Shown piece by piece: positions 6,437 through 15,185 of a stretch of DNA of 22,624 bases (the first letter of the stretch is position 1; the number at the start of each line of letters is the position of its first letter). Where the stretch lies: the NCBI GenBank assembly GCA_964615975.1, contig CAZTTH010000053.1, forward strand, positions 1 through 22,624, read 5' to 3'. A program made the translations under genes and the position numbers. A model generated the notes under the pieces. The model saw only the letters and a list, made by a program, of their open reading frames with translations. It was not told the origin of the DNA and did no database searches. The DNA is from CAZTTH01 sp964615975. GTDB lineage: Bacteria; Verrucomicrobiota; Lentisphaeria; JABSQK01; JAJFLO01.

Positions 6437-6808
6437 GTGACCAATGCACTTCAAAGTAGCGTATTCAATCTTGATAAATCTGAAATTCTCCACCTACCCG
6501 ATGAATTTGATTACGTCAAACGAAACGGACATCGGATAACTGGAAGATTTATGATTGTCAATTGGGTTGAATCTCCTGATAATTTGTTACGAATTGGGAT
6601 TATTGTTAGCAGGAAATTTAATAAACGAGCTATAAAGCGAAATCGTGCACGTCGACTTATAAAAGAATCTTACCGATTAACCAAATCCCGAATTTCTAAA
6701 CAAATCTGGATAATTATCATTCCACGTAAACTTATTGACAAATGTAAATGTCCAGCTGTTATACAAGAATTTCAATCACTAATGACTACACTTAATGTGC
6801 TTAACTGA
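6437..6808 (+). CDS. rnpA: Ribonuclease P protein component
   Basis: A 123-residue basic protein. Residues 61-80 contain the RNase P protein signature NKRAIKRNRARRLIKESYR, and 'VSRKFNKRAIKRNR' is the conserved RNA-binding RNR region. It binds the RNase P RNA and helps to process tRNA 5' ends. The likely start is GTG at 6437; no usable ATG exists in frame before the conserved region. An ATG two bases upstream in another frame hits a stop at once. Its end overlaps the yidD start by 14 bp, implying coupled translation. Length is normal for the family. Confidence 0.93.
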   Translation: MTNALQSSVFNLDKSEILHLPDEFDYVKRNGHRITGRFMIVNWVESPDNLLRIGIIVSRKFNKRAIKRNRARRLIKESYRLTKSRISKQIWIIIIPRKLIDKCKCPAVIQEFQSLMTTLNVLN

Positions 6809-7103
6809 ATTTAATAAAAAAATCACTAATAGACTTTGTGATCTTTTGATTCTCGCAATAAAAGTGTACCAATATTTATTCTCTCCATGGATATCGCACG
6901 GATGTCGCTTCTTTCCAAGTTGCTCCAATTATGCTTTGGGTTCTCTGGAGAAATTTGGATTCGTAGGAGGGATCAAGTTGTTAATAAAGAGAATTTGTAA
7001 ATGCCACCCTTTTCATCCTGGTGGCTATGATCCAATTCCCCACGATCAACTGTCCAATCACCCTAATAGTAATGATAACTTGCATATCACCTATACAAAA
7101 TAA
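6795..7103 (+). CDS. yidD: Membrane protein insertion efficiency factor YidD
   Basis: A 102-residue protein with the YidD signature: IKVYQYLFSPWISHGCRFFPSCSNYALGSLEKFG, then KRICKCHPFHPGGYDPIP. The conserved Cys residues (GCRFFPSCS, KCHPFHPGG) are all present. YidD is a small peripheral inner-membrane protein that assists YidC-dependent insertion. It starts inside rnpA (14-bp overlap) with no Shine-Dalgarno site, so it is probably translated by coupling. The last 20 residues are a low-complexity tail typical of the family. Confidence 0.93.
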   Translation: MCLTEFNKKITNRLCDLLILAIKVYQYLFSPWISHGCRFFPSCSNYALGSLEKFGFVGGIKLLIKRICKCHPFHPGGYDPIPHDQLSNHPNSNDNLHITYTK

Positions 7104-7161
7104 GATTGGATTAGGTGATCCACATTCGCTATTTCCCATTTTGAATTACTTATTTTAAGAC

Positions 7162-8931
7162 ATGGAAAAACAAGATTATCTAATTATTGCCATTTGTGTT
7201 TCATTGCTTTTCCTGTGGTTTAGTAATTTCTCCCCAACCGTCCCACCAACTGCTATACCCACACCTTCATCCGTAGAAAAGTCAAACACCAACTCACCTC
7301 AGAAATCTGTATTATCTGATATAGACCCGGGACAGAGCCTGAACAAAACACTTGATGATCAAAATGATGATAAACAATCTCGGAATTTTCTTGTTAAAAT
7401 ACCGGATGAATACAGTCTTTTGCCATCATCAACACCAATAAAATTAACCTGTTCACCATATGTTGAATTGATCGTAGATCCAGATAAAGGTGCTGTACTA
7501 TCGATTCGATTCATGGAGTATCTGGATCAAACGGGTGAGAATGAACTCCTTATCACTTTTGATCATTATCCGATACTGGAACTACAAAATAAAAATAAAA
7601 AATTGCAATTCAGTCATGCAAAAATTGTTAAATTAAATGCTTTATCACTTCATATTTCCCGGGCTCTCTATGATACCAATTTGATTATTGAACAGGAATG
7701 GGTCCTTAACCCCAATAATCCATATGAAATTGATTATATTATAAGGGCTATCAATCATGGACAGAACGATGAAAAAATGGAAGGGTTGATCGTAAATAGT
7801 GGTGCCATGCTCCCGATTGCCAGCGGGAATAACTTTATGGGGGCATCCGGCATTGATCAACGCATTGATATACTCTATGATGGCGAAACATCACCCAAGA
7901 CTATTCTGCGAGAAAAAATCATTGATTTATCACAAAATGATTACGAAAAAGAATCACAAAAAAGCTTGAAATGGTTAGCGGTTCAAAACAAGTATTTTGC
8001 CTCAATAATTCGCAGTGAAACCACTTTTCCAAGTTGCGAATTCGCTGCCCTTTCAATCCCTACTGAATCTCAGCATGGAAAGGACAAGGCCGATTTGCTA
8101 ACTGGAGGGGTAAGATTACCTGCTAAAACCATTGATGCCGGAAATCAGGAACAGTGGATTTTGCATGCCTATATAGGGCCAAAAAAATATGGTCATCTCA
8201 AACAACTAACTGATAATCAAGAGTCTTTATTGCAATTCGATCTCTTCTTATTCTTTAATTTTCGTTGGATGAAAATGATCTCCCTAGGGGTACTCTGGTT
8301 GTTAAATCACCTGGAAGCAATATGTCATAACTATGGAATTGCCATAATTTTAACAACAATTATCATTCGCGCTTTATTCTGGCCGATTACTCATCAAAGC
8401 ACGATTTGGTCAAAAAAAATGCAGGCGATTCAACCGGTATTGTCTGAGATTAGAGAAAAATACAAGAGCGATCCCATGAAGATGAATCAGAAGACAATGG
8501 AATTCTATCGTGAAAACAAAATCAACCCATTTGCGGGATGTTTGCCAGTTCTTCTCCAGATTCCAGTATTTTTTGCTCTTTTTAATGTTCTCCGAAGCGC
8601 CATTGAATTACGTCAGGCGCGTTTCTTGTGGGCACATGATTTATCAATTCAAGACACGGTAATGCTCATACCGATAATTGGAATCCCGATTAATCCGATA
8701 GCAATCTTAATGGGGATAACCATGCTCTACCAACAAAAAATGATGCCAACTGGAGTCGACCCGATACAACAAAAGGTCATGTTGGTTATGACAGGATTTT
8801 TTATCATAATTCTTTATACCATGCCATCCGGTTTAACATTATATTGGACTGTAAATCAATTAATATCCATACTGCAATATCGCATAACGCGACGAATGGA
8901 AGTCGCATTGCCAACCGCTAAAATAACCTAA
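7162..8931 (+). CDS. yidC: Membrane protein insertase YidC/Oxa1
   Basis: A 589-residue long-form YidC. There is an N-terminal membrane helix (residues 5-22), a low-complexity linker (25-80), a large periplasmic beta domain (about 85-360), and then the conserved insertase core. The core has the groove Arg in TTIIIRALFWPIT (Arg403), the cytoplasmic hairpin KKMQAIQPVLSEIREKYK, NPFAGCLPVLLQIPVFFALFNVL, and the last helix TMPSGLTLYWTVNQLISILQ. It inserts proteins into the inner membrane alone or with SecYEG. The periplasmic domain indicates a diderm host. It lies between yidD and jag. Confidence 0.96.
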   Translation: MEKQDYLIIAICVSLLFLWFSNFSPTVPPTAIPTPSSVEKSNTNSPQKSVLSDIDPGQSLNKTLDDQNDDKQSRNFLVKIPDEYSLLPSSTPIKLTCSPYVELIVDPDKGAVLSIRFMEYLDQTGENELLITFDHYPILELQNKNKKLQFSHAKIVKLNALSLHISRALYDTNLIIEQEWVLNPNNPYEIDYIIRAINHGQNDEKMEGLIVNSGAMLPIASGNNFMGASGIDQRIDILYDGETSPKTILREKIIDLSQNDYEKESQKSLKWLAVQNKYFASIIRSETTFPSCEFAALSIPTESQHGKDKADLLTGGVRLPAKTIDAGNQEQWILHAYIGPKKYGHLKQLTDNQESLLQFDLFLFFNFRWMKMISLGVLWLLNHLEAICHNYGIAIILTTIIIRALFWPITHQSTIWSKKMQAIQPVLSEIREKYKSDPMKMNQKTMEFYRENKINPFAGCLPVLLQIPVFFALFNVLRSAIELRQARFLWAHDLSIQDTVMLIPIIGIPINPIAILMGITMLYQQKMMPTGVDPIQQKVMLVMTGFFIIILYTMPSGLTLYWTVNQLISILQYRITRRMEVALPTAKIT

Positions 8932-8950
8932 ACAAATGAAGGACATAATT

Positions 8951-9457
8951 ATGGCCATATCAGACCAGCAGTTAGAATTAACCCGATCTAACTTTCACAC
9001 CATGATCAAATTACTTGGACTGGGCGCTACAATTAGCGTTAGAGCAGAAAATGATTTGATTTATCTTAATGTTGTAACGGAAGATCCAGGGAGATTGATC
9101 GGACGCAAGGGTCAAACATTGAATGCAATACAACATCTGCTTAATGGCATTCTATTAACTCAGGAAAAAACGTTTCCCAAAGTGGTAATTGATGTTGAAG
9201 GATTTAATGAAACCAAAGAGCCGCGACGAAAACCTGCTACTGAGAATAAAATACAGGACAGAGTTAGACTTCAAGCATTAGAAGCTGTAAAAGAAGTTAA
9301 ACGATGGGGAGAAGATGTCATGCTTCCAAACATGAGTCAAGATGATTGCCTTTTAATTCAGAAAATTCTTGCAGACGAATCAGAAGTGACTACCTCACTT
9401 GGCTCTCCTGATTCAAATAAAATGAACCGAGTAATAGTTCAATTAAAAAGGAATTAG
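8951..9457 (+). CDS. jag: Jag/KhpB-type KH protein with degenerate R3H domain
   Basis: A 168-residue protein. The KH domain (about residues 12-80) has the GxxG motif in GRLIGRKGQTLNAIQHLLN. The C-terminal half (about 100-168) aligns with R3H, but the defining RxxxH pair is replaced: MSQDDCLLIQKIL stands where 'MNPYERRIIHTAL' is normal, giving Cys and Gln in place of Arg and His. The N-terminal Jag_N domain is also absent. Jag/KhpB binds RNA and influences cell division and elongation in Gram-positives. I chose the ATG at 8951 over that at 8936 because AAGGA sits 7 nt before it. It is the last gene of the cluster, 20 bp after yidC, and converges on rsmA with a 6-bp gap. Confidence 0.88.
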   Translation: MAISDQQLELTRSNFHTMIKLLGLGATISVRAENDLIYLNVVTEDPGRLIGRKGQTLNAIQHLLNGILLTQEKTFPKVVIDVEGFNETKEPRRKPATENKIQDRVRLQALEAVKEVKRWGEDVMLPNMSQDDCLLIQKILADESEVTTSLGSPDSNKMNRVIVQLKRN

Positions 9458-9463
9458 AAATTT

Positions 9464-10285
9464 TTACGAAATCAGGAATTTTGTTAATTTAATGTAGGCT
9501 TCAACTGATAGATGATCAGCACGTAAATCGTGACTTAAGGCTAATTCTTGCCAAGCTTTATCAAGAATAACAGCATCGATTTTCAGTTTTAATACATTGA
9601 TTAGTTTTTTTCGGCGAAACATGAATGCCGAGCGAGCAAGATCGCTTAAATAGGCTGATTCCTCATGGCTACCATGATTGTTTCGTAATGTCATGGTTAG
9701 TAAAGAGGAATTAACATGAGGGACAGGCCAAAAAACTGTCGCAGGAATATTTCGTAAGAATTTGATGTCATAAAGAGATTGAGTTAAAACAGACAATGAA
9801 CCATAAGCCTTACATTCAGGGCATGCCAATAAACGGTCGGCTGTTTCCTTTTGTACTAAGATCACCATAGTTTTCGGTTTGTGTCTAAGCTTACACAATC
9901 GCGAAATAATTATTGCTGCCACACCATACGGTAAATTACCTACACAATGGTAAGGTAATTCCTGATGAAGAGTAGCAATATCCACCCTCGCTGCATCAGC
10001 TTGAATAATTTGTGCGTGAGTATGGTCCCGATACAAATACTTTAGGTATTTGACAAAACGATGGTCATATTCGATTCCAATATATTGACTAGTTTTCTCA
10101 ATCAAATGAGCGGTAAGATTTCCCGGTCCAGGCCCAATTTCAATCAACATATCCTGATAAGGAATATTAATTTGGTTAGCTATATAGAGCAAGGAATTAG
10201 GATCATAGAGAAAATTTTGCCCCAATTTTTTATTAGGAATTATTCCATGATGGGAGAGCAACTCCTTCAGTTCAAATTTATTCAT
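9464..10285 (-). CDS. rsmA: 16S rRNA (adenine1518-N6/adenine1519-N6)-dimethyltransferase
   Basis: A 273-residue KsgA/RsmA enzyme that dimethylates two adjacent adenines in helix 45 of 16S rRNA using S-adenosylmethionine. Seen here: the N-terminal NKKLGQNFLYD; SAM-binding motif I EIGPGPGNLT (49-58); the acidic IEYD (71-74); QADAARVD (motif III); the catalytic NLPYG (117-121); and the C-terminal substrate-binding helices with ARSAFMFRRKKLINVL. The ATG overlaps the surA stop by 4 bp (ATGA), so the two are translationally coupled. It is the last gene of the tig-clpP-clpX-surA-rsmA run. Confidence 0.95.
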   Translation of the reverse strand: MNKFELKELLSHHGIIPNKKLGQNFLYDPNSLLYIANQINIPYQDMLIEIGPGPGNLTAHLIEKTSQYIGIEYDHRFVKYLKYLYRDHTHAQIIQADAARVDIATLHQELPYHCVGNLPYGVAAIIISRLCKLRHKPKTMVILVQKETADRLLACPECKAYGSLSVLTQSLYDIKFLRNIPATVFWPVPHVNSSLLTMTLRNNHGSHEESAYLSDLARSAFMFRRKKLINVLKLKIDAVILDKAWQELALSHDLRADHLSVEAYIKLTKFLIS

Positions 10286-11322
10286 TCCTTATAAAATGTT
10301 CGTACAAATGCTTTATTTCTTAAATCAGCAACAAGAGTTTCATAACGACGCTTTTTCTCGATCGCAAACAATTGATTTTTAATTTGATCATAAACACTGC
10401 TCAAGGTTTTCTCATTACTCTCCTTTACATCAGCAACCCGCACGAAATATGTAGTTCCTTGAAAATTAACAGGGGCGGATATTTGATTCTTCTCTAATGA
10501 GATTAATGCTGATTTGAATTCCGGGCGTATATCATCCACCTTCATCCAACCTAATTCTCCATTCTTTTCCTTGCTGGAATGGGTGGTAAATTGATTAACC
10601 AAATCAGTAAAATCATGTCCCTCATTAATCAAGCCAGCTACTTTTTCTACATTTTTTTGAAAAACATCATGATTTAGAAATTGCTTTTCTTCTAATGCGA
10701 TTATCTGCAATAAAATCAATTTGGGTTCAATATATTGTGTTTTGTTCGCTTGAAAGTAGTTTTCAATTTGTTTTGGGGTGATTGAAATATTTCGATCGAT
10801 TGTCTGATTGATGAAAACATCGACCGCTAATTTTTTTTCCACTTTCTTACGAAATTCTTCCAATGTGGTGCCGGTTTCGATTAACATTTCTTCGAATTTG
10901 CGCCAATTTCCTCCCGCTTGAGAGGCTACAATGTCATCAATTCGTTGATCGATAAATTCAGCGGGTAATTGATATCCCTTTTTAGTAAATTCGGTAAAGA
11001 TCAATTTTTGATTTATCAGTTCCTGGGCGGCATCGATACGCCGGCGATTTATTTCATCCGCGAATTGCTGCTTTTTTCGTTCATCATTTATTCCATCACT
11101 GGCATAATGTTGTTGGATTTTTTTTTCGACCTCCGCATTGAAGACTGTGATATCAAAGACCGTGATGATTTCATCATTAACTATGGCAGCTATCCCGTCC
11201 ATGTAGGCAAGCGATTGACAGTATAACACGCAAGGCACCTGCAATCCGAACAACACCAATATAAGCTGAATATATGAACTCAATCTCGTTGCTAAGAATG
11301 GCTTAAATTGCGACAGAATCAT
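10282..11322 (-). CDS. surA: SurA-like periplasmic peptidyl-prolyl isomerase/chaperone
   Basis: About 346 residues. An N-terminal hydrophobic signal (SSYIQLILVLFGLQVPC) precedes 'MDGIAAIVNDEIITVFDI', the conserved beginning of SurA. A SurA N-domain follows (helices through about 175), then one parvulin domain (about 195-310; ILLQIIALEE, FTDLVNQFTTHSSKEKNGELGWM). E. coli SurA has two parvulin domains, so this is a shorter form. SurA escorts outer-membrane proteins across the periplasm. A GTG at 11355 would overlap clpX by 11 bp; the ATG at 11322, preceded by AGGA at 12-13 nt, gives a better signal peptide. No lipobox is seen. It lies between clpX and rsmA. Confidence 0.85.
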   Translation of the reverse strand: MILSQFKPFLATRLSSYIQLILVLFGLQVPCVLYCQSLAYMDGIAAIVNDEIITVFDITVFNAEVEKKIQQHYASDGINDERKKQQFADEINRRRIDAAQELINQKLIFTEFTKKGYQLPAEFIDQRIDDIVASQAGGNWRKFEEMLIETGTTLEEFRKKVEKKLAVDVFINQTIDRNISITPKQIENYFQANKTQYIEPKLILLQIIALEEKQFLNHDVFQKNVEKVAGLINEGHDFTDLVNQFTTHSSKEKNGELGWMKVDDIRPEFKSALISLEKNQISAPVNFQGTTYFVRVADVKESNEKTLSSVYDQIKNQLFAIEKKRRYETLVADLRNKAFVRTFYKE

Positions 11323-11344
11323 AAACAACCGTTTTCCTAAGATG

Positions 11345-12679
11345 TTAAGCAACACTTGATATCACTGGAGCATTGATCGTTTCAACTGATGGCAAATCAC
11401 TATTGTTGATTATATCTTCATCAATTATACAAGTTCCTCTTTCTTTCCGTGAGGGGATATCAAACATAACATCTAACATTATCGCCTCTAAAATAGCGCG
11501 TAATCCGCGTGCTCCAGTGCCATGCTTAATCGCCTTGCGAACCAAAGCTTTCAAAGCCTCAGGTGTAAAGGTTAAATCCACTTGATCCATTGCAAATAAA
11601 TACTGAAATTGTTTGATTATCGCATTTTTGGGCGTCGTTAAAATTTGTATTAACTCATCTTCATTCAGTTCCCGCAGTATCGCAAAAACAGGAAACCTTC
11701 CCACAAATTCCGGTATCAGGCCAAATTTTAACAAATCTTCCATTTGAATATCCTGCATGCCAGGTAGGGAGTCGTGAAATAAAGAATCTGCTGGAATTTT
11801 CCCGTGATGGGCTGTCTGATCTGAATGGAAACCCAATAACCTTTTTCCCAGTCGACGCTTAATGACCTTATCGAGACCAACGAATGCACCGCCACAAATA
11901 AAAAGGATATTAGCAGTATCTACTTGAATAAATTCTTGTTGAGGATGTTTTCTCCCTCCCTTAGGGGGAATATTTGCGATTGTACCCTCAAGAATTTTCA
12001 ATAATGCCTGTTGTACTCCTTCTCCTGAAACATCCCGAGTTATTGATACATTTTCTGTCTTCTTGGTAATTTTATCAATTTCATCAATATAAATAATTCC
12101 GATTTGTGCACGTTCGATGTTATAATCTGCCGCTTGTACCAGGCGAAGAATCACATTTTCAACATCTTCACCTACATAACCAGCTTCAGTTAAGGTAGTC
12201 GCATCTGATATGGCAAATGGGACATCAAGGATTTTCGCCAACGTTCGTGCCAATAATGTCTTGCCTGACCCAGTTGGACCGATCATGAGAACATTGCTCT
12301 TTTCAATTTCAATAGTGTCTCCTGGAGAAAATTTTCGCTTTAATTCAGGGTTGCTGAGAAATTGCATTCGCTTATAGTGATTATGAACGGCAACCGCCAA
12401 CGTCCGTTTAACTCGTTCCTGACCAATAACGTATTCATCCAATATTTTCTTGATTTCTGCGGGCTTGGGGACTTTTAACTGTTTCTGAACCGCAGACTTA
12501 ACCGACTTATTACTGGGCTTGATGATGTCCCCGCCATTACCATCAATCATGGCAGAACATAATTTTATACATTCCGCACAGATATAAGCACCAGTTGGAC
12601 TGGAAATCATTTGCGGTGCTTCATTTGCCGTGCGGGTACAAAAAGAGCAAAAGACTTCTTTATTTTTTCCCCGTTTCAT
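11345..12679 (-). CDS. clpX: ATP-dependent Clp protease ATP-binding subunit ClpX
   Basis: A 444-residue AAA+ unfoldase. It has an N-terminal zinc-binding domain with Cys11, Cys14, Cys34 and Cys37, which dimerises and recruits adaptors. Walker A GPTGSGKT (134-141), pore loop GYVG (167-170) and Walker B IIYIDEID (195-202) follow, then the FVGRFPV sensor region and GTGARGLRAI (sensor 2). It unfolds substrates and threads them into ClpP, which is encoded 30 bp upstream. The nearest Shine-Dalgarno-like AAAGGA is about 17 nt before the ATG, longer than ideal. Length and all motifs are normal. Confidence 0.96.
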   Translation of the reverse strand: MKRGKNKEVFCSFCTRTANEAPQMISSPTGAYICAECIKLCSAMIDGNGGDIIKPSNKSVKSAVQKQLKVPKPAEIKKILDEYVIGQERVKRTLAVAVHNHYKRMQFLSNPELKRKFSPGDTIEIEKSNVLMIGPTGSGKTLLARTLAKILDVPFAISDATTLTEAGYVGEDVENVILRLVQAADYNIERAQIGIIYIDEIDKITKKTENVSITRDVSGEGVQQALLKILEGTIANIPPKGGRKHPQQEFIQVDTANILFICGGAFVGLDKVIKRRLGKRLLGFHSDQTAHHGKIPADSLFHDSLPGMQDIQMEDLLKFGLIPEFVGRFPVFAILRELNEDELIQILTTPKNAIIKQFQYLFAMDQVDLTFTPEALKALVRKAIKHGTGARGLRAILEAIMLDVMFDIPSRKERGTCIIDEDIINNSDLPSVETINAPVISSVA

Positions 12680-12709
12680 AGTGAATTGATTCTTAATCCT
12701 TTATAATAT

Positions 12710-13312
12710 TTACTTATCGCTACGCGATCGCAGCACTGAGTCAACCAATCCGTATTCCATGGCATCGCTGGCAGTCATAAAAAAATCACGTTCAGTATCG
12801 CGTGCAATACGCTCCATATTATTCCCTGTATGAAACGACAAAATAGTATTCAGAGTGTTTTTCAAGCGAATAATTTCCTTTGCCTGAATGCCGATATCAA
12901 CGGCCGACCCCTGAGTACCTCCCCATGGTTGATGGATCATAATTCGAGAATTTGGCAATGCGTAGCGTTTACCTTTGGTTCCAGCTGCCAACAGAATAGC
13001 CCCCATACTTGTGGCTTGACCGACACAATAAGTGCGAATATTACAGTTTAAAATTTGCATGGTGTCGTAAATTGCCAAACCAGAGGTGACCGACCCACCG
13101 GGACTGTTGATATAAAAATCGATATCCTTTTGAGAATCTTCAGATTGAAGGTAGAGAAATTCCGCAATGAGAAGATTAGCGACATTGTCATCGATGGGGG
13201 TTCCTAGTATAACTATCCGGTCTTTTAGCAACCGAGAATAAATATCGTAACCTCTTTCTCCATGCGCTGTTTGTTCGATAACCATTGGAACCAAGGTCAT
13301 TACACTGTTCAT
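12710..13312 (-). CDS. clpP: ATP-dependent Clp protease proteolytic subunit ClpP
   Basis: A 200-residue serine protease. The catalytic triad is visible: Ser102 in GQATSMGA, His127 in MIHQPW, and Asp176 in RDTERD; the 25- and 49-residue spacings equal those of E. coli ClpP. The NSPGGSVTSG strand binds substrate. A strong Shine-Dalgarno site AAGGAG lies 5 nt before the ATG, the best ribosome site in the operon. It forms the tetradecameric chamber that works with ClpX. The start is 45 bp after the tig stop. Confidence 0.97.
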   Translation of the reverse strand: MNSVMTLVPMVIEQTAHGERGYDIYSRLLKDRIVILGTPIDDNVANLLIAEFLYLQSEDSQKDIDFYINSPGGSVTSGLAIYDTMQILNCNIRTYCVGQATSMGAILLAAGTKGKRYALPNSRIMIHQPWGGTQGSAVDIGIQAKEIIRLKNTLNTILSFHTGNNMERIARDTERDFFMTASDAMEYGLVDSVLRSRSDK

Positions 13313-13357
13313 AAAATCTCCTTAAAATTATAACTCGAATATTCTCCGGGTGGATTA

Positions 13358-14695
13358 TTATTTCTGATGCGAAGCATCGCCCTGAACCGAATCGTTCTCG
13401 ATAATTTCTCCCCATTCGATGAGTTTATTCAGAACTGTTTTTTCCAATAAGGACAGTTCGAGCGAATTCCTTAATGCAGCTCTTTTTTCAGTAGTATCAG
13501 CTTTGTCGCGAAAATAATTTTCATAATTGGCTAGCATGGCGTCCAACTCAACTGGATTAATCTGGATTTTTTCATGTTCGGCTATGGCGGCAATAATAAA
13601 TCCCAGCTTTATCTTATTATGGGCATATTGTTGTGCACTGCTTTGTATTTCAGGATCATTTTTTTCGCGTTGTTCGGGCGAAATCCCCGAACTTTCGAGA
13701 CGTTGATAAATGCTTCGTTTATAACTTTCGATCTCAGATTGTAGCATCTCCTGTGGCAAGGCAAAATCAATCTGTGTGATTAAAATCTCCACCGCCTGCT
13801 CTTCCAATGTTGCTTGTCTGGATTGTCTTAATTCCTCCACCATCATGGCACGTATATTCTCTCGCAACTCTGCCACTGACTCCACCTTTAACCGCTTGGC
13901 AAAATCATCTGTAAGCTCAGGCAAGATACGCTTGTATACCTCATGGATAATACAGGTATACCGGCTACTTTTTCCGGCCAAAAATGGTTCCTTAAAATCC
14001 CCTGGAAAAATGATCTCAAAAGTCACTTCCTTGCCTATAGAAGCACCTGTGAGGGCAGCAGTAAAACCAGGAATGGTTTCGGGTATAGATAACACAATAT
14101 AGGTATCTTGATTATTCAACAGCTTAGCGGCGGAATCAGGAATCTCTTCATTGAAATCGGTTACACTGCTATAACTGATTTTTAACATGTCCTCCGGTTC
14201 TACGAGTTTATCGGCTTTTTCTACAGTTGAATACTCGCGGCGTAATTTTTCCATTGCCGCATCCACAATGGAATCATCCATTTCAAAGCGGTTGATATTG
14301 AATTGGATTCCCTTGTAATTTGGCAGTTCAAATTGGGGTGCGGTATCAAATTCAAGTGAAAACTGATAGTCCTTGCCGGATTCGACTTCAGGCATGGAAG
14401 GCACGGGGATGGATAACGGATTTATCTCCAATCGTTTCAACGCAGTATCATATGCTTTTCCCACTAGTTCCTGCTTGATCTCAGCTTTGATACTTTCGCC
14501 ATAACGATTCTGAACCAATATCCGAGGTGCTTTACCAGGCCTGAACCCAGGGACTTGGACGTGATTTAAGTATTTGCGCTCGATCTGCTTAAAGGTTTGG
14601 TCCACAACCAGTGATGGAATCATGATTGCCAATCGCTGCCGACAGGGGGTGATAGATTCCGTGTTTATTTGAATTAAATCTGTATTAATCGCCAT
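13358..14695 (-). CDS. tig: Trigger factor (ribosome-associated chaperone)
   Basis: A 445-residue trigger factor. The N-terminal ribosome-binding domain holds the L23-docking signature GFRPGKAP (residues 51-58). A PPIase domain (about 155-245) contains VEPEDMLKISY and IPGFTAALTGASIGKEVTFE. The rest is the helical chaperone body (about 110-150 and 250-430). It shields nascent chains at the exit tunnel. It heads tig-clpP-clpX, the widespread order that pairs folding with Clp proteolysis, here extended by surA and rsmA. No strong promoter or Shine-Dalgarno site was recognised upstream. Confidence 0.95.
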   Translation of the reverse strand: MAINTDLIQINTESITPCRQRLAIMIPSLVVDQTFKQIERKYLNHVQVPGFRPGKAPRILVQNRYGESIKAEIKQELVGKAYDTALKRLEINPLSIPVPSMPEVESGKDYQFSLEFDTAPQFELPNYKGIQFNINRFEMDDSIVDAAMEKLRREYSTVEKADKLVEPEDMLKISYSSVTDFNEEIPDSAAKLLNNQDTYIVLSIPETIPGFTAALTGASIGKEVTFEIIFPGDFKEPFLAGKSSRYTCIIHEVYKRILPELTDDFAKRLKVESVAELRENIRAMMVEELRQSRQATLEEQAVEILITQIDFALPQEMLQSEIESYKRSIYQRLESSGISPEQREKNDPEIQSSAQQYAHNKIKLGFIIAAIAEHEKIQINPVELDAMLANYENYFRDKADTTEKRAALRNSLELSLLEKTVLNKLIEWGEIIENDSVQGDASHQK

Positions 14696-15185
14696 ATGAA
14701 AATTTCACTGAAATAATATTTAGTTCTGATAATTGATGTGATCTCGCCCGATCCGATTACCTATAATTAACGCTTACAGGGGTATAATCATACAGACATG
14801 ATTCTGGATTAATGTTAATCATATCAGTATTCATTGTTTTGATTAAATTTGTATCAAGAAAACAGGAGAAAGGAATTGGGAATCTAACTCCATTTATTGA
14901 ATTTTCCGCTCCGACCTTAATTAATATTACCTTTTAGAGAACTCACATGTTTACATGTTCGTATTGTAGACCTGCTTCATGTACAGTAACATCCGGGGGT
15001 GAGAGTTAAATCACGAATTATTGCTTTTTTATCATCTTCCTCTATATTTTACGCAATTTCAACATAGTGGAACCTGAATACTCAGACCAGTGTTTGCATT
15101 ATGATTTTGAGTGTTATAATTCTCTTTTTTACCTATCCGGTAACAATGTCGTATCATCAAATAAAAATTGAACGAGGATATTCCG
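14696..15185. other. 490-bp divergent intergenic region between tig and pilB
   Basis: AT-rich region with control sequences for both operons. A perfect TATAAT (14783-14788) lacks a suitable -35. A 20-codon frame at 14947-15009 (MFTCSYCRPASCTVTSGGES) has three Cys but no convincing ribosome site. A T-tract at about 15025-15030 has no good stem before it. The best promoter is described separately at 15093-15120. Nothing else recognisable was found. Confidence 0.5.
15093..15120 (+). promoter_or_regulatory. Promoter of the pilB-like gene
   Basis: TTTGCA (15093-15098) and a perfect extended -10 TGTTATAAT (15112-15120) are separated by 16 bp between hexamers. The predicted transcript begins near 15127, leaving a leader of about 60 nt before the ATG at 15186. 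Confidence 0.6.

Noticed and set aside
5873..9457. Replication origin next to rpmH
   Set aside because: No dnaA gene and no cluster of DnaA boxes was recognised around rpmH in this window.
13188..13415. 75-residue minus-strand frame between tig and clpP
   Set aside because: It overlaps the end of tig and the start of clpP in another frame; both of those are certain genes, and clpP has its own strong ribosome site.
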